A DNA stretch of 64,000 bases from Comamonas sp. SCN 67-35. Lineage in GTDB: Bacteria; Pseudomonadota; Gammaproteobacteria; Burkholderiales; Burkholderiaceae_C. Position numbers and translations under genes: made by a program. This document shows, one piece after another, positions 7,971 through 16,970 of this stretch. Location of the stretch: assembly GCA_001725255.1 (NCBI GenBank), contig MEFV01000014.1, positions 1-64,000 of the forward strand, given 5' to 3'. The notes under the pieces were generated by a model. That model had not been told where the DNA came from. It saw only the letters and a program-made list of their open reading frames with translations, and made no database searches. Within the stretch, counting starts at the first letter, position 1. The number at the start of each line of letters is the position of its first letter.

Positions 7971-10145
7971 ATGCCACGCTTTGAAGACATCCAACTGCTG
8001 CGCGCCACCTACCTGCGAGGGCCGAGCATCTGGACCTACCGCCCGGCGCTGGAAGTCTGGCTGGCGCTCGGAGCACTGGAGCAATACCCTTCCAACAAGG
8101 TTCCCGGCTTCAACGAGCGCCTGACCGCCTGGCTGCCCGACCTGGTCGAGCACCACTGCGGCGTGGGCGAGCGCGGCGGCTTCATCGAACGGCTGCACGA
8201 GGGCACCTGGATGGGCCACGTGCTCGAGCACATCGTCATCGAACTGCTCAACCTCTCGGGCATGCCGGCCAAGTTCGGACAGACGCGCGAGACCTCGACG
8301 AGCGGCACCTACCGCATGGTGTTTCGCTGCCCCGAGGAAGCGGTGGCGCGCACGGCCCTGGCGCAGGGTCACGCGCTCATCATGGCCGCGATCAACGACG
8401 AACCGTTCGATCTCAAGAGCGCGATCCAGGCCATCAAGACCACGATAGACGACAACTACCTGGGGCCGAGCACAGCCTGCATCGTTGACGCTGCACTCGA
8501 GCGCCACATCCCCCACGTGCGCCTGAACGACGGCAACCTGGTGCAGCTGGGCTACGGTGCGGCGCAAAGACGCATCTGGACGGCCGAGACCGATCAGACC
8601 AGCGCCATTGCCGAGGGCATCGCGCAGGACAAAGACCTGACCAAGCGCCTGCTCGCGGCCGCCGGGGTCCCTGTGCCCGAAGGCATCATCGTCGCGAGCG
8701 CCGACGAAGCCTGGGAAGCGGCGCAGGACATCGGTCTGCCCGTCACGGTCAAGCCCAGCGACGGCAACCACGCGCGCGGCGTGACGCTGGAGCTGCACAG
8801 AGAAAAAAACATCCGCGCCGCCTTCCCGCTGGCGGAGAAGGAAGGCTCGCAAGTCATCGTCGAGCGCTTCATCGAAGGCACCGAGCACCGCGTGCTCGTG
8901 GTCGGAGGCAAGGTGGTGGCAGCCTGCCGCGGCGAGCAGGTCTTCGTCGTGGGCGACGGCCAGCGCACGCTCGCGCAGCTGGTGCAGGAGCTCAACCGCG
9001 ACCCGCGCCGCGGCGTCGAGGAAGAATTTCCGCTGGAACTGCTGGATCTGCAGCTGCCCAACATCCAGCTGGAGCTGGCGCGCCAGGAAGTGACGGCCGA
9101 CACGGTGGTGGCGGTCGGCCGCAAGGTGCTGCTGCAGCGCAACGGCAACATGGCCATCGACTGCACCGATGACTTGCACCCGGACGTGGTCTATCACGCC
9201 GAGCTGGCGGCGCGCGTCGTGGGTCTGGACATCGCGGGCATGGACATGGTGCTCAGGGACGCCAGCCGCCCGATGAAGGAACAGGGCGGCGCCATCGTGG
9301 AAGTGAACGCCGGCCCGAGTCTGCTGATGCACCTCAAGCCCTCCAGCGGGGCGCCGCGCCCGGTGGGGCAGGCGATCGTCGAGCACCTGTTCCCAGGCAG
9401 CGGCGAAAAAGGCAGCCACGCCGGGCGCATCCCCATCGTGGGCGTGGCCGGCACACGCGCCAATGCCTTCATCGCGCGGCTCGTGGGCTGGCTGCTGCAG
9501 CTCTCGGGCAAGCTCACCGGCATCGCGAGCAGCGAGGGCATGTTCATCGCCGGACGGCGCACGCAAACCAGCAACACCGCCCACTGGGCCGGCGCGCACC
9601 GCCTGCTGACCAACCGCCTGGCCGAGGCGGCGGTGATCCAGAGCAGCGCGCGCTCCATTCTCGACGAAGGCCTGGCGTACGACCGCTGCCAAGTGGGCAT
9701 CGTGACCGACATGGATGGCTGGCAGGAGCTGGCGGACCACGACGTGCGCGGCCCCGAGCAGATGCCGCGCGTGCTGCGCACGCAGATCGATGTGGTGCTG
9801 GACGACGGCGCGGGCGTGCTCAATGCCGACATCGAGGCCGTGGCGCAGCTGGCCGAACTCTGCGATGGCGAGGTGCTGCTGTACGCACTCTCGGCCGACA
9901 ACGCCGTGCTGGCACACCACCGCGCCACGGACAACGGGCGGGCGGTGTATGCGCGCGCAAGCGACATCTGCCTCGCCACGGGCGCCAAGGAGCGCGTGCT
10001 GGGCACGCTTGCCGCCCTGCAGCCCGCGCACGGACCGGCGCCCGACACGTCCGCGCTGCTCGCCGCGATCGCCGGCGCGTGGGCACTCGGGATTGCCCCC
10101 GATCTGATCGCGGCCGGCATCAAGACTTTCGAATATCACGATTGA
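7971..10145 (+). CDS. cphA2: Second cyanophycin synthetase, CphA' / CphA2-like, degenerate Mur-ligase P-loop
   Basis: At 724 residues it is shorter than CphA1 and lacks most of the C-terminal Mur-ligase lobe. The N-terminal domain (about 1-160) and ATP-grasp region (about 205-480) are intact and closely match the neighbouring gene (for example IAQDKDLTKRLL). Where CphA1 has the P-loop GTNGKTTTT, this protein has GTRANAF (residues 494-500), so the invariant Gly and Lys are gone and the second ATP site should be dead. Cyanobacterial CphA2, which polymerises beta-Asp-Arg dipeptides with one active site, has a comparable loss. A similar role here is inference. The next gene follows after 58 bp. 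Confidence 0.85.
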   Translation: MPRFEDIQLLRATYLRGPSIWTYRPALEVWLALGALEQYPSNKVPGFNERLTAWLPDLVEHHCGVGERGGFIERLHEGTWMGHVLEHIVIELLNLSGMPAKFGQTRETSTSGTYRMVFRCPEEAVARTALAQGHALIMAAINDEPFDLKSAIQAIKTTIDDNYLGPSTACIVDAALERHIPHVRLNDGNLVQLGYGAAQRRIWTAETDQTSAIAEGIAQDKDLTKRLLAAAGVPVPEGIIVASADEAWEAAQDIGLPVTVKPSDGNHARGVTLELHREKNIRAAFPLAEKEGSQVIVERFIEGTEHRVLVVGGKVVAACRGEQVFVVGDGQRTLAQLVQELNRDPRRGVEEEFPLELLDLQLPNIQLELARQEVTADTVVAVGRKVLLQRNGNMAIDCTDDLHPDVVYHAELAARVVGLDIAGMDMVLRDASRPMKEQGGAIVEVNAGPSLLMHLKPSSGAPRPVGQAIVEHLFPGSGEKGSHAGRIPIVGVAGTRANAFIARLVGWLLQLSGKLTGIASSEGMFIAGRRTQTSNTAHWAGAHRLLTNRLAEAAVIQSSARSILDEGLAYDRCQVGIVTDMDGWQELADHDVRGPEQMPRVLRTQIDVVLDDGAGVLNADIEAVAQLAELCDGEVLLYALSADNAVLAHHRATDNGRAVYARASDICLATGAKERVLGTLAALQPAHGPAPDTSALLAAIAGAWALGIAPDLIAAGIKTFEYHD

Positions 10146-10198
10146 TAGCTGTCGGCGCCCGCCAAGCAAGCCTCAGAGCCTTATTTTTATCTGAATCA
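10143..10198 (+). repeat. Dispersed short repeat with ATAGCTG core, copy 2
   Basis: The text TTGATAGCTGTCGGCGCCC continues into a CAAGCAAGCC stretch and an AT-rich end. It fills almost the whole gap between the two cyanophycin-synthetase genes. It aligns with the copy at 53905 over AGCT(A/G)TC(A/G)GCGCCC and AGCAAGC. Confidence 0.65.
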
Positions 10199-10203
10199 GC
10201 ACC

Positions 10204-12780
10204 ATGCAAATCCTTCGCACCCGCGCCCTGCGCGGCCCCAACCTCTGGACCCGCAGCACCGCGATCGAGACCATCGTGCATTGCGAACCGAGCGAGCACG
10301 ACATCGCGGCCATCGCCGGGTTCGAAGACCGCCTGCGCGCGCGCTTTCCTGCCATCGGCGCGCTCGCGCCCCATGGCGCGGAACTGCCGGTCTCGCTCGC
10401 CCACGTGATGGAAGCGGCCGCGCGCCAGCTGCAGGCGCAGGCGGGCTGCAGCGTCACCTTCAGCCGCACGCACGAGACGGTGGAGGCCGACACCTACCAG
10501 GTGGTCGTCGAGTACACGGAGGAAGACGTGGGGCGCAAGGCCGTCGAGGAGGCCGAGACGCTGATTCGCGCCGCGCTCGCCGACACGCCGTATGACGCCG
10601 CGGCCACGGTTGCCCTGCTGCGCGAGCTCGACCAGGACGTGCGCATGGGACCATCCACGCGCAACATCATCAACGCGGCGATTGCGCGCAACATCCCGTT
10701 CAGGCGGCTGACCAGCGGCTCGCTGGTGCAGCTGGGCTGGGGCGTGAAGGCGCGGCGCGTGCAGGCCGCCGAGCTCGACGCGACAAGCGCCGTGGCCGAA
10801 TCCATCGCGCAGGACAAGGACCTGACCAAGCGCCTGCTGCACGCCGCGGGCGTGCCCGTGCCGCTGGGCCGCCCGGTGGCGGACGTGGACGATGCCTGGG
10901 CCACGGCGCTGGAGGTGGGCCTGCCGGTCGTGGTCAAACCCCAGGACGGCAATCAGGGCAAGGGCGTCACCGTGAACATCACGACGCGCGAGCAGCTCGA
11001 GGCCGCCTACGCGACGGCGCAGGAATACAGCGGCGAGGTGATGGTCGAGCGCTTTCTGCCGGGTCACGACTTTCGCCTGCTCGTGGTCGGCGGCCAGATG
11101 GTGGCCGCCGCGCGACGCGAGCCGCCACAGGTACTGGGCGACGGCGAGCACACGATCCGCGAGCTCGTGGCCATCGTCAACCAGGACCCACGCCGCGGCA
11201 GCGGCCACGGCAGCGCGCTCACCAGGATCCGGCTCGATGAGATCGCTCTCGCGCGCCTCGCCAACGAAGGGCTGACGCCCGATTCGGTGCCCGCGCAGGG
11301 CCAGCGCATCGTGCTGCGGCACAACGCCAACCTCTCCACCGGCGGCAGCGCCACCGACGTGACCGACGACGTGCACCCCGACATCGCGGCACGCGCCGTC
11401 GATGCGGCGCAGACCATAGGCCTGCACATCTGCGGCGTGGACGTGATCTGCGAATCGATGCTCAGGCCGCTGGAGGAACAGGGCGGGGGCATCGTCGAGG
11501 TCAACGCCGCGCCGGGCCTGCGCATGCACCTCTCGCCCTCGTTCGGCAAGCCGCGCAACGTGGGCGTACCCATGATCGACGCGCTGTTCGCGCCGGGCGA
11601 GGACGGGCGCATCCCGGTGGTGGCCGTGACCGGCACCAACGGCAAGACCACCACCACGCGCCTGATCGCCCACCTGTTCAACGCCCGCGGCTGGAACACC
11701 GCGATGACCAACACCGACGGCGTCTACGTCGGCGGGCATCAAATCGACAGCGGCGACTGCTCCGGCCCCAAGAGCGCGCGCAACGCCCTCGCCCATCCCG
11801 ACACGGAGGCGGCGGTGCTCGAATGCGCGCGCGGCGGCATTCTGCGCGAGGGACTGGGCTTCGACCAGTGCCAGGTGGCCGTGGTCACCAACATCGGCGC
11901 GGGCGACCACCTGGGACTGAACTACATCACCACGGTGGAAGACGTGGCGGTCTTGAAGCGCGTGATCGTGCAGAACGTGGCGCCCACCGGCTGGGCCGTA
12001 CTCAACGCGGCCGATCCGCACTGCGCGGCCATGGCGCACGTGTGTCCCGGCAAGGTGATCTTCTTCGCGCAAGACCGCCACCATCCGGTGATGGTCACGC
12101 ACCGCGCGCAAGGCGGGCGCGTGGTCTACGTGGACGAGGGGCGCATCGTGGCCGCCGAGGGCTCCTGGCGCGAGAGCATCCTGCTGCGCGACATCCCGCT
12201 CACGCACGGCGGGCTGATCGGCTTTCAGGTGGACAACGTGATGGCGGCCGTGGGCGCGGCCTGGGGCACGGGCCTGCCGTGGGACACGGTACGCCGGGGC
12301 CTGGCAAGCTTCGAGAGCAGCACCGACAGCGTGCCGGGGCGCTTCAACGTCATGGACTACCACGGCGCCACCATCATCGCCGACTACGGCCACAACCCCG
12401 ACGCCATCCGCGCGCTGGTGCAGGCGACGCAGGCCATGCCCGGCGCGCACCGCGCCGTGGTCATCAGCGGCGCGGGCGACCGGCGCGACCAGGACATCAC
12501 CGAGCAGACGGAAATCCTGGGCAGCAGTTTCGACGACGTGATCCTTTACCAGGACGCCTGCCAGCGTGGCCGCGCCGACGGCGAGGTGCTCGCGCTGCTG
12601 CACAAGGGCCTGCAAGGCGCCAGGCGTGCCAGCTACGTGACCGAGATCCACGGTGAATTCATCGCCATCGACCACGCGCTGGCGCGCCTGAAGGCCGGTG
12701 ACCTGTGCCTGGTGCTCGTCGATCAGGTTCAGGAATCGCTGGCCCACCTGCAAAAGCGCTGCACGGAGGCGCACCTGTGA
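10204..12780 (+). CDS. cphA: Cyanophycin synthetase CphA (canonical)
   Basis: CphA polymerises Asp and Arg into cyanophycin with two ATP-dependent active sites. This 858-residue protein has the full layout: N-terminal domain (1-160), ATP-grasp domain (about 210-470) adding one amino acid, and a Mur-ligase-like C-terminal domain with an intact P-loop (G477-T-N-G-K481) and the C-terminal lobe (about 710-858). The length is normal for CphA1. It lies directly after the degenerate paralogue. The creA start overlaps its stop, and no cyanophycinase gene is in the window. Confidence 0.95.
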   Translation: MQILRTRALRGPNLWTRSTAIETIVHCEPSEHDIAAIAGFEDRLRARFPAIGALAPHGAELPVSLAHVMEAAARQLQAQAGCSVTFSRTHETVEADTYQVVVEYTEEDVGRKAVEEAETLIRAALADTPYDAAATVALLRELDQDVRMGPSTRNIINAAIARNIPFRRLTSGSLVQLGWGVKARRVQAAELDATSAVAESIAQDKDLTKRLLHAAGVPVPLGRPVADVDDAWATALEVGLPVVVKPQDGNQGKGVTVNITTREQLEAAYATAQEYSGEVMVERFLPGHDFRLLVVGGQMVAAARREPPQVLGDGEHTIRELVAIVNQDPRRGSGHGSALTRIRLDEIALARLANEGLTPDSVPAQGQRIVLRHNANLSTGGSATDVTDDVHPDIAARAVDAAQTIGLHICGVDVICESMLRPLEEQGGGIVEVNAAPGLRMHLSPSFGKPRNVGVPMIDALFAPGEDGRIPVVAVTGTNGKTTTTRLIAHLFNARGWNTAMTNTDGVYVGGHQIDSGDCSGPKSARNALAHPDTEAAVLECARGGILREGLGFDQCQVAVVTNIGAGDHLGLNYITTVEDVAVLKRVIVQNVAPTGWAVLNAADPHCAAMAHVCPGKVIFFAQDRHHPVMVTHRAQGGRVVYVDEGRIVAAEGSWRESILLRDIPLTHGGLIGFQVDNVMAAVGAAWGTGLPWDTVRRGLASFESSTDSVPGRFNVMDYHGATIIADYGHNPDAIRALVQATQAMPGAHRAVVISGAGDRRDQDITEQTEILGSSFDDVILYQDACQRGRADGEVLALLHKGLQGARRASYVTEIHGEFIAIDHALARLKAGDLCLVLVDQVQESLAHLQKRCTEAHL

Positions 12781-13265
12781 CGCCCGGCTTGCGGGCGATC
12801 GCGGCGGGTGCGCTGGCGCTGGCGTGCGCTGCGGCATGGGCCGCCTCGGGCGAAAAGATCGGCAGCGTCGACACGGCCTTTCAGTGGCTGGGGCGCGACC
12901 ACGACATCCTCGTCGAGGCCTGGGACGATCCGCGCGTGAATGGCGTCACCTGCTACCTCTCGCGGGCGCGCATGGGCGGGATCAAGGGCACGCTGGGCCT
13001 GGCCGAGGACCGGGCCGAGGCATCGATTGCCTGCCGCCAGATCGGCCCCATCCAGATTGCCCAGCCCCTGAAGCAGCAGGAAGAGGTGTTCAACGAGCGC
13101 ATCTCGCTCGTCTTCAAACGCCTGCGGGTGGTGCGCATGGTGGACGAAAAGCGCCATACGCTCGTCTACCTCACGTATTCGGACAAGCTCATCGACGGCT
13201 CGCCGCAAAACAGCGTGACCGCCGTGCCGGTCGATCCGGCCACGCCGATACCGCTCAGAAAATGA
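12777..13265 (+). CDS. creA: CreA family periplasmic protein
   Basis: This 162-residue protein has a signal peptide (about 1-22, ending in AAWAAS) and the CreA pattern: EKIGSVDTAFQWLGRDHDI, a VTCYLSRA segment and a central DRAEASIACRQIGP. CreA is a widespread exported protein of unknown function. A GTG start at 12777 overlaps the cphA stop as GTGA, with a GGAGG site upstream. Longer frames would run far into cphA and remove the signal peptide. The coupling to cphA may simply reflect compact packing. Confidence 0.85.
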   Translation: MTPGLRAIAAGALALACAAAWAASGEKIGSVDTAFQWLGRDHDILVEAWDDPRVNGVTCYLSRARMGGIKGTLGLAEDRAEASIACRQIGPIQIAQPLKQQEEVFNERISLVFKRLRVVRMVDEKRHTLVYLTYSDKLIDGSPQNSVTAVPVDPATPIPLRK

Positions 13266-13267
13266 CG

Positions 13268-14191
13268 CTACCAGGCCGCAACCGGCCTGGCAAAGCCCTG
13301 GGGCGCCTCGCGCTCACTGTCAAAACTCGCCAGCTCCCACGCATCGGGCTGCGCGAGCACGGCGCGCAGCAGCTGATTGTTGAGCGCGTGGCCGCTGCGA
13401 AACGCGCTGTAGGCGGCCAGCAAGGGATGGCCGACGAGGTAGAGGTCACCCATCGCATCGAGGATCTTGTGCCGGGCGAATTCGGCGTCGTAGCGCAGGC
13501 CGTCGGCGTTGAGCACCTTGTAGTCGTCCATCACGATGGCGTTGTCGAGCCCCCCGCCGAGCGCCAGGCCGTTGGCGCGCAGCATTTCCACATCCTTGGT
13601 GAAGCCGAAGGTGCGTGCCCGCGCAATGTCGCGTGCGTAATTGCCTTGTCCCAGGTCGAACTCCGCGCACTGCTCGGTGGAATCCACCGCCGGGTGGGCG
13701 AAGTCGATTTCGAAGCGCAGCTTGTAGCCATGAAAGGGTTCAAGCCGCGCCCATTTGAGTTGATGCCCTTCGCCCTCGCGCACCTCGACGGCACGCTTGA
13801 TCCTCAGGAAACGCCGGGGCGCGTTCTGCAGCTCGATGCCCGCGCTCTGCAGCAGGAACACGAAGGACGCGGCGGAGCCATCGAGGATGGGCACCTCCTC
13901 GGCCGTGATATCCACGTAGAGGTTGTCCAGCCCCAGGCCCGCGCAGGCCGACATCAAGTGCTCCACGGTATGCACCTTGGCCCCGTGCGCGCCTATGGTC
14001 GAGGCCATGCGGGTATCGACCACCGCCTCGGCGCATACCGCAATGTCCACCGGCTCGGGCAGATCGATGCGGCGAAACACGATGCCCGTATCGGGCGCGG
14101 CGGGACGCAGCGTCAGCTCCACCCGCTGGCCGCTGTGCAGCCCCACGCCGACGGAGCGGGTGAGCGTCTTGATCGTGCGTTGCTGCAACAT
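13268..14191 (-). CDS. lpxC: UDP-3-O-acyl-N-acetylglucosamine deacetylase LpxC
   Basis: LpxC catalyses the committed step of lipid A synthesis, a zinc-dependent deacetylation. The 307-residue protein is of normal length and shows the zinc motif HTVEHLM (H78), the DAMGDLYL segment with metal and catalytic residues, and the later SGHALNN histidine. It is the last gene of the division cluster, after ftsZ as in other Proteobacteria. Its stop is two bases from the convergent creA stop. The gap to ftsZ is full of inverted repeats. Confidence 0.96.
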   Translation of the reverse strand: MLQQRTIKTLTRSVGVGLHSGQRVELTLRPAAPDTGIVFRRIDLPEPVDIAVCAEAVVDTRMASTIGAHGAKVHTVEHLMSACAGLGLDNLYVDITAEEVPILDGSAASFVFLLQSAGIELQNAPRRFLRIKRAVEVREGEGHQLKWARLEPFHGYKLRFEIDFAHPAVDSTEQCAEFDLGQGNYARDIARARTFGFTKDVEMLRANGLALGGGLDNAIVMDDYKVLNADGLRYDAEFARHKILDAMGDLYLVGHPLLAAYSAFRSGHALNNQLLRAVLAQPDAWELASFDSEREAPQGFARPVAAW

Positions 14192-14215
14192 CCGGCAATT
14201 TTAGTTTCATGATGC

Positions 14216-14333
14216 GCCGCCGGCGCGGTGCCGGCGGCAAACGGCGAATGCACGAACATCCGTGCATTCGCCATGTCGGCGCACCGCCGACGCCACCGAG
14301 CGCAGCGAGGTCACGCCGCGCCAGCGGCGCGGC
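14216..14333. repeat. Cluster of strong hairpins between ftsZ and lpxC
   Basis: Several inverted repeats lie side by side. GCCGCCGGC at 14216-14224 pairs with 14230-14238. GGCGAATGCACG at 14243-14254 pairs with CGTGCATTCGCC at 14261-14272. TCGGCG at 14276-14281 pairs with 14285-14290. A CGCCGCG-rich hairpin lies at about 14310-14330. No T-tract follows, so it is not a classical terminator. It may protect or process mRNA between ftsZ and lpxC, or be a REP-like mobile repeat. Confidence 0.7.
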
Positions 14334-14339
14334 GTCATC

Positions 14340-15551
14340 TCAATCGGCCTGCTTGCGCAGAAAGGCCGGAATCTCCAACTCATCCATGCCGCCCGAGGAC
14401 ATCGCATCCACGCGCGCCGTGGCCTGCGAACGGTTGGTGCGCCAGACGCTGGGCACGGCCATGTTGGCGTAGTCGCCGCGCGCGGCCCCGCCGCCGAGCG
14501 CGCCCGCCATCGTCGCCGGGGTGTAGGGCAGGTTGTCGGTGCCGGTGCGTTGCCCGCCCTGCACCACCTGGATGCTCTGGCGGCGCGCGGCGACGTTGGA
14601 CAGGCCCGTGGCCACCACCGTCACGCGGATCTCGTCCACCAGGCTGTCATCGTAGGCGGCGCCGAAGATCACATGCGCATCGGGCGAAGCGTAGGCGTTG
14701 ATGGTGTTCATCGCCAGGCGCGACTCGGAGAGCTTGAGGCTGTTCTTGCTGGCCGTCACCAGCACCAGCACCCCCTTGGCGCCCGAGAGATCGATGCCTT
14801 CGAGCAGCGGGCAGGCGATGGCCTGCTCGGCCGCGATGCGCGCGCGGTCGGGCCCGCTGGCGGTGGCCGTGCCCATCATGGCCTTGCCCGGCTCGCCCAT
14901 CACGGTACGCACGTCCTCGAAGTCGACGTTGATCTGGCCGTACTCGTTGATGATCTCGGCGATGCCGCCCACCGCGTTCTTGAGCACGTCGTTGGCGTGC
15001 GCGAAGGCCTCTTCCTGCGTGATGTCGTCGCCCAGCACCTCGAGCAGCTTCTCGTTGAGCACGACGATGAGCGAATCAACGTTCGCTTCGAGCTCCGCCA
15101 GACCCTCGTCGGCGTTCTTCATCCGGCGGCTGCCCTCCCAGGCAAACGGCTTGGTGACGACGCCAACGGTGAGGATGCCCATCTCCTTGGCGATCCTGGC
15201 GATGATGGGCGCCGCGCCCGTGCCCGTGCCCCCGCCCATGCCGGCGGTGATGAAGAGCATGTGCGACCCGGCAATCGCCTGGCGGATATCTTCCTCGGCC
15301 TGCTCGGCCGCGTCACGCGCCTTCTCGGGCTTGCTGCCGGCACCCAGGCCGTTGTTGCCCAGCTGCACCGTCTGGTGCGCCGAACTGCGCAGGAGCGCCT
15401 GCGAATCGGTGTTGGCGCAGACGAACTGCACGCCCTGCACGTTGCGCGCGATCATGTGCTCCACCGCGTTGCCGCCGCCGCCGCCCACGCCTATGACCTT
15501 GATCAGCGTGCCCTGGTTGAATTCTTCGGTTTCGATCATTTCGATGGCCAT
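14340..15551 (-). CDS. ftsZ: Cell division GTPase FtsZ
   Basis: FtsZ forms the cytokinetic ring. The 403-residue protein has the nucleotide loop GVGGGGGNAVEHM near the N-terminus, the tubulin signature GGGTGTG at about 110, a variable linker and the conserved C-terminal peptide ELEIPAFLRKQ that binds FtsA and ZipA. The ATG at 15551 has AGGAG seven bases upstream and gives the family N-terminus MAIEMIETEEFNQGT. A longer frame from 15650 has no support. The 178-bp gap to ftsA may hold an extra ftsZ promoter, though none is obvious. Confidence 0.97.
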   Translation of the reverse strand: MAIEMIETEEFNQGTLIKVIGVGGGGGNAVEHMIARNVQGVQFVCANTDSQALLRSSAHQTVQLGNNGLGAGSKPEKARDAAEQAEEDIRQAIAGSHMLFITAGMGGGTGTGAAPIIARIAKEMGILTVGVVTKPFAWEGSRRMKNADEGLAELEANVDSLIVVLNEKLLEVLGDDITQEEAFAHANDVLKNAVGGIAEIINEYGQINVDFEDVRTVMGEPGKAMMGTATASGPDRARIAAEQAIACPLLEGIDLSGAKGVLVLVTASKNSLKLSESRLAMNTINAYASPDAHVIFGAAYDDSLVDEIRVTVVATGLSNVAARRQSIQVVQGGQRTGTDNLPYTPATMAGALGGGAARGDYANMAVPSVWRTNRSQATARVDAMSSGGMDELEIPAFLRKQAD

Positions 15552-15729
15552 GTGACTGCTCCTGGATGAATGTGAAAAACGGTGATGTCTGAGAGTGAAT
15601 GAGGAAACGGTGCAATCGAGTCGGGAGGCGGTTTGCCGCACCACCGCCATCGGCCTCGTTTTCGGCGCGGCACATGCGAGCGCGCCGCTCGCGGCGGCAG
15701 GGGAAAGCGAAGAGTGTCAAGCCGGCACA

Positions 15730-16959
15730 TCAGAAGTTCCCCACGATGAAGTCCTTGAAACGCCCCAGCGCGGTCTTCATCGAGCCGTTCCTGGAAGCGA
15801 CCTTGAAACCTCGCATGTGCGCCAGCCGCCCCTCTTCGAGCAGGCCCATGACGGTGGCCGCGCGCGGCTGCGCCACCATGTCCGCGAGCGCGTTGGCGTA
15901 GTGCGGCAGGCCCCGGCGCACGGGCTTGAGGAAGATGTCCTCGCCCAGCTCCACCATGCCCGGCATGATGCTGGAGCCGCCCGTGAGCACGATGCCGGAG
16001 GAGAGCACCTCCTCGAAGCCCGAGTCGCGGATCACCTGCTGCACGAGCTGGAAAATTTCCTCCACGCGCGGCTCGATCACGCCCGCGAGCACCTGGCGCG
16101 TGAGCATGCGCGGTTCGCGGTCGCCCAGGCCCGGCACCTCGACCTGCGCCTCGGGGTCGGCGAGCAGCTGCTTGGCGCAGCCGTGCTCGACCTTGATGTC
16201 CTCGGCGTCCTTGGTGGGCGTGCGCAGCGCCATCGCGATGTCGCTGGTGATGAGGTCGCCCGCGATCGGCAGCACCGCCGTGTGGCGGATCGCGCCGCCG
16301 GTGAAGATGGCGATGTCGGTCGTGCCCGCGCCGATGTCGACCACCGCCACGCCCAGCTCGCGCTCGTCGTCAGTCAGCACCGCCTGGCTGCTGGCCAGCG
16401 GGTTGAGCAGAAGCTGCTCCACCTCCAGGCCACAGCGGCGCACGCATTTGATGATGTTCTCGGCCGCGGCCTGCGCGCCGGTGACGATGTGCACCTTGGC
16501 TTCCAGGCGGATGCCGCTCATGCCGATCGGCTCCTTGACCTCGTTGCCGTCGATGATGAACTCCTGCGGCTCCACCAGCAGCAGGCGCTGATCGCTGGAG
16601 ATGTTGACGGCCTTGGCGGTCTCGACCACGCGCGCCACGTCCGCCTGGCTCACTTCCTTGTCCTTGATCGCCACCATGCCGCTCGAATTGAGCCCGCGGA
16701 TGTGGTTGCCGGTGATGCCGGTGTACACGCGCTGGATCTTGCAGTCGGCGATCAGCTCGGCTTCTTTCAGGGCCTGCTGGATGCTGTGCACCGTGGCCTC
16801 GATGTTGACCACCGCGCCGCGCTTGAGGCCGTTGGATGGCGCCACGCCCAGGCCCGCGAGCTTGAGGCTGCCATCCTGCTGCACCTCGGCCACGGCCACC
16901 ATGATCTTGGCGGTGCCGATGTCCAGGCCCACGATGACGTCTTTGGTTTCCCTTGGCAT
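15730..16959 (-). CDS. ftsA: Cell division protein FtsA
   Basis: FtsA is the actin-like protein that anchors FtsZ to the membrane. The 409-residue protein starts with the phosphate-1 motif VGLDIGTAKIMV, has the VVDIGAGTTDIAIF phosphate-2 motif and the VLTGGSSIMPG adenosine motif. It ends in an amphipathic segment (LGRFKDFIVGNF) that is the usual membrane-targeting helix. Length and position after ftsQ are typical. Confidence 0.97.
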   Translation of the reverse strand: MPRETKDVIVGLDIGTAKIMVAVAEVQQDGSLKLAGLGVAPSNGLKRGAVVNIEATVHSIQQALKEAELIADCKIQRVYTGITGNHIRGLNSSGMVAIKDKEVSQADVARVVETAKAVNISSDQRLLLVEPQEFIIDGNEVKEPIGMSGIRLEAKVHIVTGAQAAAENIIKCVRRCGLEVEQLLLNPLASSQAVLTDDERELGVAVVDIGAGTTDIAIFTGGAIRHTAVLPIAGDLITSDIAMALRTPTKDAEDIKVEHGCAKQLLADPEAQVEVPGLGDREPRMLTRQVLAGVIEPRVEEIFQLVQQVIRDSGFEEVLSSGIVLTGGSSIMPGMVELGEDIFLKPVRRGLPHYANALADMVAQPRAATVMGLLEEGRLAHMRGFKVASRNGSMKTALGRFKDFIVGNF

Positions 16960-16970
16960 GTGCTTGCGTC

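Noticed and set aside
7956-12837. Two long minus-strand frames (737 and 905 codons) opposite the cyanophycin synthetases
   Set aside because: The plus-strand frames match CphA over their full length. The minus frames have low-complexity composition and no recognisable fold.
14216-14333. A CRISPR array
   Set aside because: The region consists of different adjacent hairpins, with no repeated unit or regular spacers. No cas genes occur in the window.
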